DNA of 64,000 nt from Salinimicrobium marinum (GTDB lineage: Bacteria; Bacteroidota; Bacteroidia; Flavobacteriales; Flavobacteriaceae), in contig NZ_BMXB01000001.1 of the NCBI RefSeq assembly GCF_014651535.1, forward strand, positions 62,001-126,000, read 5' to 3'. A program made the position numbers and the translations under genes. The notes beneath the pieces are model-generated. The model worked only from the letters and a program-made list of their open reading frames with translations. It ran no database searches and was not told where the DNA came from. Position 1 is the stretch's first letter. Each line of letters starts with the position of its first letter. Below, piece after piece: positions 32,515-43,099 of this stretch.

Positions 32515-34308
32515 TTATACGGTTACTTCAATTAATTTTTTCCGGTAGGCAGTTAATAATTTAGATTTGGAGACAAATCCCATGTATTTATTGCTACTTA
32601 CCACTGGAAGGTTCCATGCATCGCTGTCCTGAAACTTTTTCATGATCTCCCTGGCACCATCTTTGTCTGCATCAATTACATCTGGAGCGCTTTGCATAAG
32701 TTCGTCAATCTTTACACTATCATACAAACTTTTGTCAAACATAATTGCTCTTATGTCATCAAGCAAAAGTATGCCCATAAAGCTGTTTTTGTCATCTACC
32801 ACAGGAAAAATGTTTCTCGATGACTTCACCACCCCGTTATGGATAATCTCTCCAAGGGTCATACCAAGTTTTAATTTAATAAAATTAGTTTCTATTACCT
32901 GATTTATATCCATCAATGTAAGTACAGCCTGATCCTTATTGTGCGTGATCAATTCTCCGCGGGCTGCAAGCTCCATGGTATAAACAGAGTGGGGCAGGAA
33001 GCGCGTGGTGATCATAAAAGAAATGGCAGCGGTGATCATTAAAGGCACAAAGAGTTCATAGCCGTGGGTAAGTTCTGCAATTAAGAAAATAGCGGTTAAA
33101 GGAGCCTGTAATACACCGGCCATAAGCCCTGCCATTCCCACCAGGGTAAAATTGCTTGTAGAAAGCGGACTTTTTAAAATATTCAGGTGGTTTATAAATA
33201 GAGCAAAACAATGTCCCATAGTGCTGCCCATGAAAAGCACGGGAGCAAAAATACCTCCTATACCTCCGGCATTGAAAGTTAGGGAAGTGGCCACAATTTT
33301 AAATATTATAAGCCCGAAGAGCAAACTTATCACTACCCAGAAATTATCAAAGTACGCATTGAAAAATGTATTTCCCATGGCTTTGAGGTAATCTTCCTGC
33401 AATAAATTGTTGATCACATCATAGCCTTCCCCATAGAGAGGAGGAATAAGATAGACAAGGATGCCCAAAGAGCCTCCACCTATAAGAAGGCGGTGTAGAG
33501 GTGATTTTATTCGTTTGAAGAGTTTATTTATTCTGAAATAAACCCGTGTGAAGTAAATGGAACAAAGTGCTGCTATAACTCCCAGCAGTATATAATAAGG
33601 GACATCAGAGATTTCGAAGCTGTCCTTCAAAGTAAAAGGGAGAATAATCTCCGATCCAAAGAAAAAATAGGAGGTGAGAATAGCAGAGACGGATGCCAGC
33701 AATAATGGAAGCAGCGATGCCAGGGTCAAATCGAGGCTAAATACTTCAATGGCAAATACAATGGCAGCAATGGGAGCTTTGAAAATACTCGACATGGCAC
33801 CTGCTGCCGCACAACCTATAAGAAGGGTACGGGTAGCCTGGTTCATGTTGAACAGCCGGGAAATGTTCGAGCCAAGGGAAGCCCCTGTGGCCACCGTAGG
33901 GCCTTCCAGTCCTACAGATCCTCCAAACCCCACGGTGATAGGTGCAGTGAGCAGCGATGCATACATCTGGTAGGGCTTCATGATCCCTTTCATCTTAGAG
34001 ATTGCATACAAAGTAGAAGGAATTCCGTGCCCTACAGAATTCCTGATCCCGTATTTTATAATGAGTAGGGTGATCGCAATCCCAATTACCGGAAATATAA
34101 AATAAAATGCATTATGATAATTGCTAATGAATTCTCCTTCCAGTAACAGCTGAATGAGATGCGTAAGGTTTTTGATGAGCACGGCACCCAAACCAGCTGT
34201 GAACCCAATTAAGGCAGCGAGAATCATTACAAATTGCTGATGGGTAAGATTTTTGGTGCGCCAGATCAAAAATCTGACTAATAAAGGATTTCTCTTTCTT
34301 CCATGCAT
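32515..34308 (-). CDS. ClC family chloride channel/antiporter with CBS domains
   Basis: A 597-residue membrane protein with a ClC core (about 10-12 helices, residues 25-440). The signature loops are present: VGHGIPS at 92-98, GLEGPTVA with the gating glutamate Glu135, and GGIGGIFAPVL. A C-terminal cytoplasmic pair of CBS domains (about 455-580, with IFPVVDDKNSFMGILLLDDI and NLPVVSSNKYMGFVSKSKLL) senses nucleotides in related proteins. It probably exchanges chloride for protons. It lies downstream of aspS beyond a terminator, and is coupled with a small membrane gene. Confidence 0.95.
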   Translation of the reverse strand: MHGRKRNPLLVRFLIWRTKNLTHQQFVMILAALIGFTAGLGAVLIKNLTHLIQLLLEGEFISNYHNAFYFIFPVIGIAITLLIIKYGIRNSVGHGIPSTLYAISKMKGIMKPYQMYASLLTAPITVGFGGSVGLEGPTVATGASLGSNISRLFNMNQATRTLLIGCAAAGAMSSIFKAPIAAIVFAIEVFSLDLTLASLLPLLLASVSAILTSYFFFGSEIILPFTLKDSFEISDVPYYILLGVIAALCSIYFTRVYFRINKLFKRIKSPLHRLLIGGGSLGILVYLIPPLYGEGYDVINNLLQEDYLKAMGNTFFNAYFDNFWVVISLLFGLIIFKIVATSLTFNAGGIGGIFAPVLFMGSTMGHCFALFINHLNILKSPLSTSNFTLVGMAGLMAGVLQAPLTAIFLIAELTHGYELFVPLMITAAISFMITTRFLPHSVYTMELAARGELITHNKDQAVLTLMDINQVIETNFIKLKLGMTLGEIIHNGVVKSSRNIFPVVDDKNSFMGILLLDDIRAIMFDKSLYDSVKIDELMQSAPDVIDADKDGAREIMKKFQDSDAWNLPVVSSNKYMGFVSKSKLLTAYRKKLIEVTV

Positions 34309-34321
34309 GATTTTAGTCGAT

Positions 34322-34350
34322 AAAAAAATCCTACCGGAAAGTAGGATTTT
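34322..34350 (-). terminator. Terminator of aspS
   Basis: A 10-bp stem (aaaatcctac/gtaggatttt, 34325-34350) with loop cggaaa, followed on the minus strand by a run of T, starting 7 nt after the aspS stop. Confidence 0.85.
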
Positions 34351-34356
34351 GATTCA

Positions 34357-36105
34357 TCATAATTTTAATTTGAGATGCAGCTCGTTTAGCTGGGCTTCGT
34401 CAATTTTTGCAGGTGCGTCTATCATGACATCCCTTCCCGAATTGTTTTTAGGGAATGCGATATAATCCCTTATTGTTTCATGTCCTCCCAGAATGGCCAC
34501 AAGTCGGTCAAATCCAAAAGCGATTCCGCCGTGTGGGGGTGCTCCATATTCAAAGGCATCCATCAGGAACCCGAACTGGGCTTTTGCTTCTTCGGGAGTA
34601 AAACCAAGATAATTGAACATCTCCGCCTGCGTGGCTTTGTCATGGATCCTTATAGAACCACCACCTATTTCATTTCCGTTGAGCACCAAATCATACGCAT
34701 TAGCACGTACCTCTCCAGGTTTCGTTTTTAGAAGCTCCATATCTTCCGGCTTTGGCGAAGTGAAAGGATGGTGCATGGCGTGGAAGCGGTTGCTTTCCTC
34801 ATCCCATTCCAGAAGCGGGAAATCTACTACCCAAAGCGGTGCAAATTCATCTGCTTTTCTTAATCCCAGGTCATTTGCCAAATGCATTCTCAATGCGCTT
34901 AACTGGGTTCTGGTCTTATTCGCGTCACCGGCCATAACCAGGATAAGATCCCCGGGATTGGCTCCTGTTTTTGTAGCCCAGCTTTTTAAATCTTCTTCTG
35001 AATAGAATTTATCTACAGAAGATTTAAGACTTCCGTCTTCATTATATTTTACCCATACGAGTCCGTTGGCTGCAATTTGCGGACGTTTTACCCATTCAAT
35101 AAGTTTGTCAATTTCCTTTCTGGTATACGAAGCGGCCCCTGGAACAGCAATTCCAACTACTAATTCCTGTTGATCAAAAACATTGAAACCTTTGTTTTTT
35201 GCCAGTTCATTCAATTCACCGAATTCCATTCCAAACCGGATATCGGGTTTGTCGTTTCCGTATTTCTTCATCGCTTCGGCGTAAGTCATCCTTGGAAATT
35301 CCGAAACTTTCACGCCCTTAATCTCTTTTAGAAGGTGGGTGGTAAGTCCTTCAAAAATATTCAGGATATCTTCCTGCTCCACAAATGCCATTTCACAGTC
35401 AATCTGAGTAAATTCCGGCTGGCGGTCGGCACGTAGATCTTCATCCCTGAAACATTTTACGATCTGGAAATATTTATCCATTCCGCCTACCATCAACAGC
35501 TGTTTAAAGGTTTGCGGTGATTGCGGAAGTGCGTAAAACTGACCTTCATTCATCCGGCTTGGCACCACAAAATCTCTGGCGCCTTCAGGTGTGGATTTGA
35601 TTAAATATGGAGTTTCAACTTCAATAAATCCCTGTCCCGAAAGATAATTTCGCACCTGCATACCTACTTTATGGCGAAACATTAATTTATTCTTTACCGC
35701 ATTCCGGCGGATATCCAAATATCTGTACTTCATCCTGATGTCTTCTCCACCATCTGTGTCATCTTCAATGGTAAAAGGAGGCAATTCCGAAGTATTAAGG
35801 ATCTGAAGTTCAGAAACAAGTATTTCAATGTCTCCTGTTGGCAGGTTTGGATTTTTAGATTCTCTCTCGATCACTTTTCCTTTCACCTGAATCACGAATT
35901 CGCGACCTAACTCGGTAGCTCTTTCCATCATTTCTTTTGGCGTACGCTCCTCATCAAAAATAAGCTGCGTAATCCCATACCGATCCCGTAGATCCACCCA
36001 GGCCATAAATCCTTTATCCCGGATTTTCTGCACCCAACCGGCAAGCGTAACTTCCTGATTTTTATCTTCTATCCTTAATTCACCACAGGTATGACTTCTG
36101 TACAT
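34357..36105 (-). CDS. aspS: Aspartate--tRNA ligase
   Basis: A 582-residue class IIb synthetase of the bacterial type. An N-terminal OB-fold ([20 protein letters not shown], then [20 protein letters not shown]) is followed by the catalytic core with [20 protein letters not shown] (motif 1), [18 protein letters not shown] (motif 2), a GAD insertion, and [16 protein letters not shown] (motif 3). The start at 36105 fits the family; a longer frame would start at TTG inside the -7 element. Downstream of proB across 220 nt and its terminator. Confidence 0.97.
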   Translation of the reverse strand: MYRSHTCGELRIEDKNQEVTLAGWVQKIRDKGFMAWVDLRDRYGITQLIFDEERTPKEMMERATELGREFVIQVKGKVIERESKNPNLPTGDIEILVSELQILNTSELPPFTIEDDTDGGEDIRMKYRYLDIRRNAVKNKLMFRHKVGMQVRNYLSGQGFIEVETPYLIKSTPEGARDFVVPSRMNEGQFYALPQSPQTFKQLLMVGGMDKYFQIVKCFRDEDLRADRQPEFTQIDCEMAFVEQEDILNIFEGLTTHLLKEIKGVKVSEFPRMTYAEAMKKYGNDKPDIRFGMEFGELNELAKNKGFNVFDQQELVVGIAVPGAASYTRKEIDKLIEWVKRPQIAANGLVWVKYNEDGSLKSSVDKFYSEEDLKSWATKTGANPGDLILVMAGDANKTRTQLSALRMHLANDLGLRKADEFAPLWVVDFPLLEWDEESNRFHAMHHPFTSPKPEDMELLKTKPGEVRANAYDLVLNGNEIGGGSIRIHDKATQAEMFNYLGFTPEEAKAQFGFLMDAFEYGAPPHGGIAFGFDRLVAILGGHETIRDYIAFPKNNSGRDVMIDAPAKIDEAQLNELHLKLKL

Positions 36106-36129
36106 AATATTCTGAAATTTTTTGTGCAG

Positions 36130-36137
36130 CAAAAGTA
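36130..36137 (-). promoter_or_regulatory. -7 promoter element (TACTTTTG) of aspS
   Basis: TAnnTTTG on the minus strand, 24 nt before the ATG at 36105. Confidence 0.5.
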
Positions 36138-36261
36138 AGAAGATATAGTCATTTCTTGACAGGATATAAAAATAAATGACAGATTGATTTAAGGTCTTTT
36201 GAATAAAGTAAAATCCCTGAGAAGTTCTAACCTCGATTTAAATCCGGGAAATTTCCCTTGT

Positions 36262-36302
36262 AACCAAAAAAAAGCTGTGAAGAAATCTTCTCCACAGCTT
36301 TT
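36262..36302 (-). terminator. Terminator of proAB
   Basis: A 10-bp stem (aaaagctgtg/cacagctttt, 36269-36302) with an inner agaa/ttct pairing, followed on the minus strand by eight T, 23 nt after the proB stop. Confidence 0.88.
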
Positions 36303-36324
36303 CTAGAATGTAAAAACTTAATTC

Positions 36325-37104
36325 CTAATGGTCTATTTTGGTGAAGTGGACCTTGTCATTTATCGCGTCAAGCATGAAATTCTCGTCAAGCCCGTTGACG
36401 ATCCAGGTTTCGATTTTGGCTTTTTGCGTTATAGCTGCCGCCGAAACTTTGGATTTCATTCCACCGGTACCATGAGCAGATTTTGTTTCAGTTTCTATCT
36501 CACGCTCCAGGATACTCAGGTCATTTACCTGCCGTATAGTTTCGGGAGTTTCTGCTGTAATAGAACCTTTTTTATAAACCCCATGTGTATTTGTGGCAAT
36601 GATAAACAGGTCGACGTTAAGCAAAGCAGCCGTTTGTGCTGCAAGATTATCATTGTCACCAAATTGTATGGCATCAATAGATGCTGTGTCATTTTCATTG
36701 ATGATGGGGATATAATCGTTCTCCACCAGCACATTTACCGTATTGATAATATTCTGGCGGGCATCTTCCCTGCTAAAATCGTTGGGGGAAAGCAAACACT
36801 GGGAAGTTAATAATCCCAATTCCCTGAAGCTTTCCTGAAAGATCCTCATTAGATGGGGTTGTCCTATAGAGGCCAATGCCTGTTTGACATCTATATTTTC
36901 CCCGCTTTTTTCCAGGTTTACAAACTGCTTGGCTACAGCAACTGCACCCGAGCTAATTAACACAAATTCATATTCATCTTTAAGGGCTGCGATCTGCCTT
37001 GCAATATCTTCTATTTTTCCCCTGGAGATTTGGTCAGTTTCTCTAGTAAGGGTATTGGAACCTAATTTAAGTAATATTCTTTTTTTCTTCTTTGGAGTTT
37101 CCAT
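36325..37104 (-). CDS. proB: Glutamate 5-kinase
   Basis: A 259-residue amino-acid kinase phosphorylating glutamate in proline synthesis. It opens METPKKKKRILLKLGSNTLT and contains VLISSGAVA, PIINENDTAS and GDNDNLAAQTA (ATP and substrate loops) and HGTGGMKSK. The C-terminal PUA domain found in E. coli ProB is absent, as is common in this phylum. The start at 37104 fits the family; a longer frame from 37152 would overlap proA by 23 nt. It is the second gene of a proA-proB unit. Confidence 0.93.
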   Translation of the reverse strand: METPKKKKRILLKLGSNTLTRETDQISRGKIEDIARQIAALKDEYEFVLISSGAVAVAKQFVNLEKSGENIDVKQALASIGQPHLMRIFQESFRELGLLTSQCLLSPNDFSREDARQNIINTVNVLVENDYIPIINENDTASIDAIQFGDNDNLAAQTAALLNVDLFIIATNTHGVYKKGSITAETPETIRQVNDLSILEREIETETKSAHGTGGMKSKVSAAAITQKAKIETWIVNGLDENFMLDAINDKVHFTKIDH

Positions 37105-37129
37105 TTGTATGTTATTCTCAATTAAAATA

Positions 37130-38326
37130 TTATCTAATTTGTCCGTTACCATGTATATACCATTTGTTGGTTACTAAATGCTGCAGGCCAATAGGTCCAC
37201 GTTGGTGAAGCTTGTCAGTGCTAATGGCAAGTTCTCCTCCAAGTCCTAATTGTCCTCCATCTGTAAACCTTGTGGAAGCATTGTGATACACTGCCGCATT
37301 ATCTACAGTTTCCATAAACTGCTGTGCAGCTTTATCATCCATTGAAATGATAGAGGCAGAATGTCCTCCTGAATACTTATTGATTTTGGCAATTGCTTCG
37401 GAAACTGAATCCACTTCCCCAATTAATGCTTTATAATCCAGAAATTCCTGATACCATTCGTCTTCATTTTCCAGAGGTTTCACACCATCAAGATCCTGAA
37501 GGCTCCTGTCTGCGATCACGCGTACATTATTTTCTGCAAGTTTGGATAAAAGCTCCTGTAGGAACTCTTCTTTATTTGGAAGCCTGGAGTCGATCAATAC
37601 TTTATCAACTGCATTACAGGCCGATATTTTTCCGGTTTTTCCGTTGAGGATCACGTCTATGGCAATATCTGTGTCTGCTTTGTCATGCACATACACAAAA
37701 TTATTTCCGCGACCACTTACAATTACCTGGGCCGAGGAATTTTCTTTTACAAACTGTATAAGACGTTCTCCACCGCGAGGTACAATTAAATCTACTCTTT
37801 GATCTGGATTCTTCAGGAATTCCTGAGTTTTTGTCCTGTCAAATTGCAGGTACTCAACCCATCCTGTTGCAACATTGTTTTCTTCGAGGGCTTTATGCCA
37901 AAGGTCAACAATTACCAGGTTAGAGTTAAGGGATTCTTTTCCTCCTTTAAGAAGGATCTTGTTACCAGATTTAAAGGCAATCCCTGCCGCTTCTACTGTC
38001 ACATCGGGGCGGGATTCATATATGATCATCACTGTACCGAAAGAAGCAGTTTTGTTGTAAACCTGCATTCCATTCTCGTGTTTAAAACTGAAGCGTTCAA
38101 CACCTACAGGGTCATCCTGGGAAGCTAAATGTTTTAGTGAGTGGATCATTCCTTCAATTTTGGAGGCATCCACCTTTAGCCTGTCTTCCATGGCTAAATC
38201 ATCTCCTGAATAACTATCCAGGTCGATTTTATTGGCTTTTAAAATTTCTTCTTTTCTACTTTCTACAAGATTTGCCATTGACAATAAAACGGCATTGCGT
38301 TCTTCAATGGTAAGTAAAGTATTCAT
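37130..38326 (-). CDS. proA: Glutamate-5-semialdehyde dehydrogenase (gamma-glutamyl phosphate reductase)
   Basis: A 398-residue aldehyde-dehydrogenase-fold enzyme reducing gamma-glutamyl phosphate. Landmarks: YESRPDVTVEAAGIAFKSGN, then LKGGKESLNSN, LIVPRGGERLIQFV, and the catalytic Cys in GKISACNAVDKVLID. It is encoded ahead of proB, with which it makes glutamate semialdehyde for proline. The C-terminus IGLQHLVTNKWYIHGNGQIR is normal for ProA. No clear promoter motif was seen in the 110-nt upstream gap. Confidence 0.96.
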   Translation of the reverse strand: MNTLLTIEERNAVLLSMANLVESRKEEILKANKIDLDSYSGDDLAMEDRLKVDASKIEGMIHSLKHLASQDDPVGVERFSFKHENGMQVYNKTASFGTVMIIYESRPDVTVEAAGIAFKSGNKILLKGGKESLNSNLVIVDLWHKALEENNVATGWVEYLQFDRTKTQEFLKNPDQRVDLIVPRGGERLIQFVKENSSAQVIVSGRGNNFVYVHDKADTDIAIDVILNGKTGKISACNAVDKVLIDSRLPNKEEFLQELLSKLAENNVRVIADRSLQDLDGVKPLENEDEWYQEFLDYKALIGEVDSVSEAIAKINKYSGGHSASIISMDDKAAQQFMETVDNAAVYHNASTRFTDGGQLGLGGELAISTDKLHQRGPIGLQHLVTNKWYIHGNGQIR

Positions 38327-38436
38327 TCTTTAATTTTTAATTAATAAAATATTTGAACTTTTACATTATGGACAAACTCTTTGCCATACTCCCAATTTAC
38401 AAAAAAACCTCCGGAATTAAAGGTGAGCCGCATTTT

Positions 38437-41400
38437 TTAACCTGTAGCAGCTTGCTTTTTCGCTTTCCGTTTATTAGAAATTTTAACTTTTGATCGGTTC
38501 ACTAAATAGAACATAACCGGTACTATTACAAGCGTAAGGAAGGTTGCGAAAATTAGTCCGAAGATAACGGTCCATGCTAAAGGTCCCCAAAAGATAACAT
38601 TATCTCCTCCAATATAAAGTTGAGGGTTGTAATCTATGAAAAGTGTAAAAAAGTCAATATTTAACCCTACTGCGAGAGGAATAAGACCTAATACTGTCGT
38701 TATGGCAGTTAAAAGAACCGGTCTCAGCCTTGATTTTCCTCCTGCCACAATTATATCAAAATATTGACGACGCGTTAGCAGTTCATCTTCCTCCAGACCT
38801 AGTTCCTCCTTTTTCCGGTCAATAAGGATCTGGGTATAGTCTATAAGTACTATGGCATTGTTCACCACAATCCCGGCGAGGGAAATAATTCCCATCATGG
38901 TCATGATTATAATGAAATCCATCTGGAAAATGATAAGTCCCAGAAATACGCCCACCAAACTCAGTAGCACAGACATTAAAATGATCACCGGTCTTGAAAT
39001 AGAATTGAATTGTGCCACCAGGATAAGTAAAATTGCTCCCAGCGCAATTAAAAGCGCCTTAACAAGAAAGTTCATGTTTTCTGCCTGTTCTTCCTGCTCT
39101 CCGGTAAATTCAAGACTAATGTCTTCGGGAAGATCATAATTACCCAATTCTGTCCTTAGTTTTTCGACGATCTCGTTTCCGTTGTAATCCTGCAGCACAT
39201 TGGAATAAACGGTAATTACCCTTTTTAGATTCTTCCTTTTTATAGAACTAAAGGAAGAAGTCAATTCGGTAGTAACCAGGGATGAAATAGGCACCTGTAC
39301 CACATTTCCGGTGTTCTGATCTTTAAAGGTGATTGGCTGATTAAACAGTACATTTTCATTGTACCGGTACTCGTCGTTAAATCGTACGTTCACCTGATAA
39401 TCATCGTCTCCCTCTTTATAGGTAGAGACTTCTTCTCCATAAATTGCCCTTCTAAGGGTTTGTCCAACCGAGCTGGTTGAAACTCCAAGTTGTCCCGCTT
39501 TTCTACGGTCCACTTTTACATCCAGTTCTGACTTTGCTTTGTTGACATCGATCTTCAACTCTTCAATACCTCCAATGCTTAGCTCCTGAATGTAGGAGCG
39601 CAGGTTCTCGGCTTCGGTCAACATCTGCTCGTAATCTTCCCCTTTGAGCTCAATATTTATAGGGTAGCCCGACGGTGGTCCTGCAGCATCCTTTTCTACA
39701 ATAATGGAAGCTCCCGGAAATCCCTGAACAGCTTCCCGAACTTCAGATAATACTTTGCTACTGCTTACGCCCCGTCGTTCCTGAAATTCTCGCATTGAAA
39801 GGGTTATTTTTCCCCGGTGCGGCATTTCATTCTGCTGGCCACCGTCTGTCTGCGGGTTTCCTGCTCCTTCTCCTACCTGGGAAATGGCAGATTCCACCAT
39901 GAAATTATAGCCGTCCTCATCTTCATATTTTTTGATGACGTCAAAAATCTGTTGCTCAACCTGTTTGGTGAGCTCATTTGTCCTTTCAATATCGGTGCCT
40001 TCAGGATATTCAATGTAGGTAATGATTTGCTTCGGTTCATTTTCGGGAAAGAAAAGCACTTTAGGCTGTACTATAGCTATCAGGATAAACGAAATTACCA
40101 GCAATGCTACCGTTCCGAAGAAAAATATATATGCTTTCTTGCCACGCAGGGCATACTTAAGCGTATTCTCGTAAGCATTTTCAAGCTTTTTTAGGGCCTT
40201 ATACTGAAAGAATTCCACTCCTCCAGCCAATACATATTTATAAACCCACAGCAGTATTCCTGTGAGGATCATCAGATTACCGATTCCTCTCAAGGCTCCC
40301 ATGGGAATAATATACCCCGCAATAAGGAGTACCAAACCTACGCCACCCAGAATTCCGCTGTATCTTATTAGCTTTCTTTTACTCAATTCCTCTTCTTCTG
40401 TCTCCATAAATTCCGAAGTAAGCATGGAGTTGATGATGAGAGCCACAAATAATGAAGATCCAAGAACGATGGAAAGGGTAATAGGAAAGATCATCATGAA
40501 TTTTCCAACAGTACCCGGCCATAATGCAAGAGGAAAGAATGCGGCAAGGGTTGTGGCTGTAGAGGCAATAATTGGCCAGGCGATTTCCCCCAGTCCCTGT
40601 TTTGCTGCCTGTTTTCTGCTCATCCCCTGGTCCATGAGGGTATAGACATTTTCCACCACTACAATCCCGTTATCTACCAGCATCCCCAATCCCATGACCA
40701 GTGCGAACAGTACCATGGTATTGAGCGTGTATCCCAGACTGGAAAGAACGATAAAAGATAAAAACATGGACAACGGAATTGCCAGTCCTACAAAAAGGGC
40801 ATTTCTGAAGCCTAAAAAGAACATGAGGACCAAAACCACCAGGATAACCCCAAAAATAATGTTGTTGACCAGGTCATCTACCTGCTTTTCTGTATTGGTA
40901 GACTGGTCATTGGTAAGGCTTATATTGAGACTCTCGGGAAAATATTCTTCCTGTTCTGTCTCTACAATCTGTTTGATCTTATCTACCGCCTCCACCATAT
41001 TTTGGCCGCTGCGTTTCTTTATATCCAGCATCACAACGGGCTGCCCGTATTCACGTGCAAAAGTGGTGCGGTCTTTTTCCCTGAAATTAATGCTGGCTAT
41101 GTCTCTAAGAAAAACATTCCCGCCATCACGTTTTACCACTACATTTTCCAGTTCATCGGGGTCTTCAATTTCACCAATGATTCTAATGTTACGCTGAACG
41201 CCACTCGTAATAATGTTTCCTCCCGAAATTGTTCTATTCTCGGCACTTACAGAGTTGATGATGTCATCAAAACTAACTTCTGAAGCAGACATTTTATATA
41301 TATCTACAGCAATCTCCACCTCCATGTCTTCGGCTCCGCGGATATTAGCCTCTTTGATCTCCTGCAGGATTTCTATTCGTTCCTGAAGGTACTCTGCATA

Positions 41401-41910
41401 ATCTTTTAGCTGCTGTACTGTGTAATCTCCAGTAAGATTAATGTTTAAGATAGATTGTTCTTCAGAAATATTAAGATCAAAAACATTGGGTTCCACCTTA
41501 GCTCCGTTATCAAGGGTGGGCCAGGTGGTTTCGGCTTTTACCATATCTACCTTATCCTTAATCTTTTGTTTGGCAACATCTACATCAATGTCATCTTCAA
41601 ATTCCACAATGACCAGGGAGTAATCCTGAAGGGTAGTGGAGGTGATCTCTTTTATTCCCGCAACATCATTGAATTCTTCCTCCAAAGGTTCGGTAATGAA
41701 CTTTTCTACATCTTCGGCAGAGTTTCCGGGGTTTATAGAGCTTACATATATATTGGTAGTAATTACTTCCGGAAAAGATTCCCGCGGCATCGCATAGTAG
41801 GACATCAATCCTCCAATGAGGACAATGGCCATAATGACATATACCGTCATCTTGTTATCTATAGCCCAGGAAGAAAGTTTAAATTCCCTATCTATTTTGT
41901 TCATCGTCAA
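38437..41910 (-). CDS. RND efflux permease (AcrB/HAE1-like)
   Basis: A 1157-residue inner-membrane proton antiporter. Twelve TM helices are arranged as 1 + 5 + 1 + 5 around two large periplasmic loops. Motifs include SINPGNSAEDVEKFITEPLE in the first porter loop, LVDNGIVVVENVYTLMDQG in TM4 (an RND motif, although the paired Asp is not obvious) and GIVVNNAIVLIDYTQILID in TM10. It is about 100 residues longer than AcrB, due to an insertion around 520-580 with extra hydrophobic segments. It is the last gene of a tetR-tolC-mfp-rnd unit. Substrate unknown; drugs, bile-like detergents or metals are possible. Confidence 0.94.
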   Translation of the reverse strand: MTMNKIDREFKLSSWAIDNKMTVYVIMAIVLIGGLMSYYAMPRESFPEVITTNIYVSSINPGNSAEDVEKFITEPLEEEFNDVAGIKEITSTTLQDYSLVIVEFEDDIDVDVAKQKIKDKVDMVKAETTWPTLDNGAKVEPNVFDLNISEEQSILNINLTGDYTVQQLKDYAEYLQERIEILQEIKEANIRGAEDMEVEIAVDIYKMSASEVSFDDIINSVSAENRTISGGNIITSGVQRNIRIIGEIEDPDELENVVVKRDGGNVFLRDIASINFREKDRTTFAREYGQPVVMLDIKKRSGQNMVEAVDKIKQIVETEQEEYFPESLNISLTNDQSTNTEKQVDDLVNNIIFGVILVVLVLMFFLGFRNALFVGLAIPLSMFLSFIVLSSLGYTLNTMVLFALVMGLGMLVDNGIVVVENVYTLMDQGMSRKQAAKQGLGEIAWPIIASTATTLAAFFPLALWPGTVGKFMMIFPITLSIVLGSSLFVALIINSMLTSEFMETEEEELSKRKLIRYSGILGGVGLVLLIAGYIIPMGALRGIGNLMILTGILLWVYKYVLAGGVEFFQYKALKKLENAYENTLKYALRGKKAYIFFFGTVALLVISFILIAIVQPKVLFFPENEPKQIITYIEYPEGTDIERTNELTKQVEQQIFDVIKKYEDEDGYNFMVESAISQVGEGAGNPQTDGGQQNEMPHRGKITLSMREFQERRGVSSSKVLSEVREAVQGFPGASIIVEKDAAGPPSGYPINIELKGEDYEQMLTEAENLRSYIQELSIGGIEELKIDVNKAKSELDVKVDRRKAGQLGVSTSSVGQTLRRAIYGEEVSTYKEGDDDYQVNVRFNDEYRYNENVLFNQPITFKDQNTGNVVQVPISSLVTTELTSSFSSIKRKNLKRVITVYSNVLQDYNGNEIVEKLRTELGNYDLPEDISLEFTGEQEEQAENMNFLVKALLIALGAILLILVAQFNSISRPVIILMSVLLSLVGVFLGLIIFQMDFIIIMTMMGIISLAGIVVNNAIVLIDYTQILIDRKKEELGLEEDELLTRRQYFDIIVAGGKSRLRPVLLTAITTVLGLIPLAVGLNIDFFTLFIDYNPQLYIGGDNVIFWGPLAWTVIFGLIFATFLTLVIVPVMFYLVNRSKVKISNKRKAKKQAATG

Positions 41911-41913
41911 TAA

Positions 41914-43077
41914 TTAGTTACTTGTTTGTATTTCCTGTCCGTCACGCAGGTTCCTGCTTCCGTCTGTAATAATAGTGTCTCCAGGTTCCAGTCCTTCGGT
42001 GATCTCAATTTTTCCCTGATACACATATCCTGTCTCAACCACTACTTTTTTTGCGAGACCTTTATTTTCTTCCTGCGGCTCCCATACATAAACAAGGGTT
42101 TCTCCCTGTGAATTTTGTTGTACCGTGTGTTCGGGTACTATAATGGCTTCTTCATTAATATAGTCGTTGATCATTACTGTGGCAATCTGGTTAGGTCTTA
42201 CCAGGCCATCTTCATTTGGGATGGCGACTTCAATCCTAAAGGTTCGATTGTTTGGGTTTATAGTATTGCCTACCCTTTGTATTTCTCCTGTGAATTGTTT
42301 CCCGATTGAACCTATCTCCACGATCACCTCAGAACCTTCAGTTATTTGGTTCAGGTAATTTTCGGGCACACTGGCTTCAATGAACATATTTTTAAGGCTT
42401 ACCAGTCGAAACAGTTGACTTTGTCCTGGATTTACTACTTCTCCTTCTTCTGTTATGATTTCGTCTATTACTCCGCTAAAAGGAGCTCTGACAGTATTTT
42501 TTGCCAACTGGGTGCGTATCTGGCTGGCAGAATTCTGCATGGCTTCAAAATTAGATTTGGCTTCCAGGTATTGCATTTCTGAACCTATGTTTTGTTCCCA
42601 CAAACGTTCCTGGCGTTCAAAGGTGGTTTCAGCAAGAGCCAGCTGAGTTTCAATTCTCGCAAGTTCACTGGAAAGGCCCCCGTCATCTATTACAGCCAGA
42701 ACCTGTCCTTTTGAAACCTGTTGACCTTCGTTAACACGAACATCATTCAGAATTCCTGAAGTTTCAGAATAAATAACAATGTTTTCATCAGTATAAACAT
42801 CCCCCTGTACCTGTGCATAATGTCTAAAGGTAGTGTCCTCCAGCTTTTGAATATTTACCAGTGGGCGGCCACGGTCTTCATCAAGATCGTTGATAGCAGA
42901 TTCTAAAAGATCTAACTTGCGTGAAAGCTCACTTTGCTCTTTACTTAATTCAGACTTCTTTTGCCTTATCTCGCTAAGGTTACCATCTTCAATTACTTCC
43001 TCAACCGATTTGTCTTCGCCGTTTCCGCAGGAAATGATGGCTAGCGATAGAAGAAATATAGTCGCAATTTTTTTCAT
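41914..43077 (-). CDS. RND efflux periplasmic adaptor (membrane fusion lipoprotein)
   Basis: A 387-residue membrane fusion protein. The start at 43077 gives MKKIATIFLLSLAIISCGNG, a lipoprotein signal with Cys17; the longer frame overlaps tolC. A coiled-coil (EIRQKKSELSKEQSELSRKL), a lipoyl/barrel-sandwich half (LNDVRVNEGQQVSKGQVLAV), a helical hairpin, the second half (NTVRAPFSGVIDEIITEEGE) and a beta-barrel region (ITDGSRNLRDGQEI) follow in the expected order. It bridges the RND pump and the TolC channel. Confidence 0.93.
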   Translation of the reverse strand: MKKIATIFLLSLAIISCGNGEDKSVEEVIEDGNLSEIRQKKSELSKEQSELSRKLDLLESAINDLDEDRGRPLVNIQKLEDTTFRHYAQVQGDVYTDENIVIYSETSGILNDVRVNEGQQVSKGQVLAVIDDGGLSSELARIETQLALAETTFERQERLWEQNIGSEMQYLEAKSNFEAMQNSASQIRTQLAKNTVRAPFSGVIDEIITEEGEVVNPGQSQLFRLVSLKNMFIEASVPENYLNQITEGSEVIVEIGSIGKQFTGEIQRVGNTINPNNRTFRIEVAIPNEDGLVRPNQIATVMINDYINEEAIIVPEHTVQQNSQGETLVYVWEPQEENKGLAKKVVVETGYVYQGKIEITEGLEPGDTIITDGSRNLRDGQEIQTSN

Positions 43078-43099
43078 AGTGTCTGTATAGTATGTGGTT

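Noticed and set aside
36148-36180. 7-bp inverted repeat (gtcattt/aaatgac) upstream of aspS
   Set aside because: AT-rich short arms and wide spacing; expected by chance in this composition.
36328-36810. 160-codon plus-strand ORF opposite proB
   Set aside because: Antisense shadow of a conserved kinase; Cys/Phe-rich composition.
40694-41197. 167-codon plus-strand ORF inside the RND permease gene
   Set aside because: Antisense to a well-supported conserved gene with normal motifs; the translation is Ser/Thr/Arg-rich shadow sequence.
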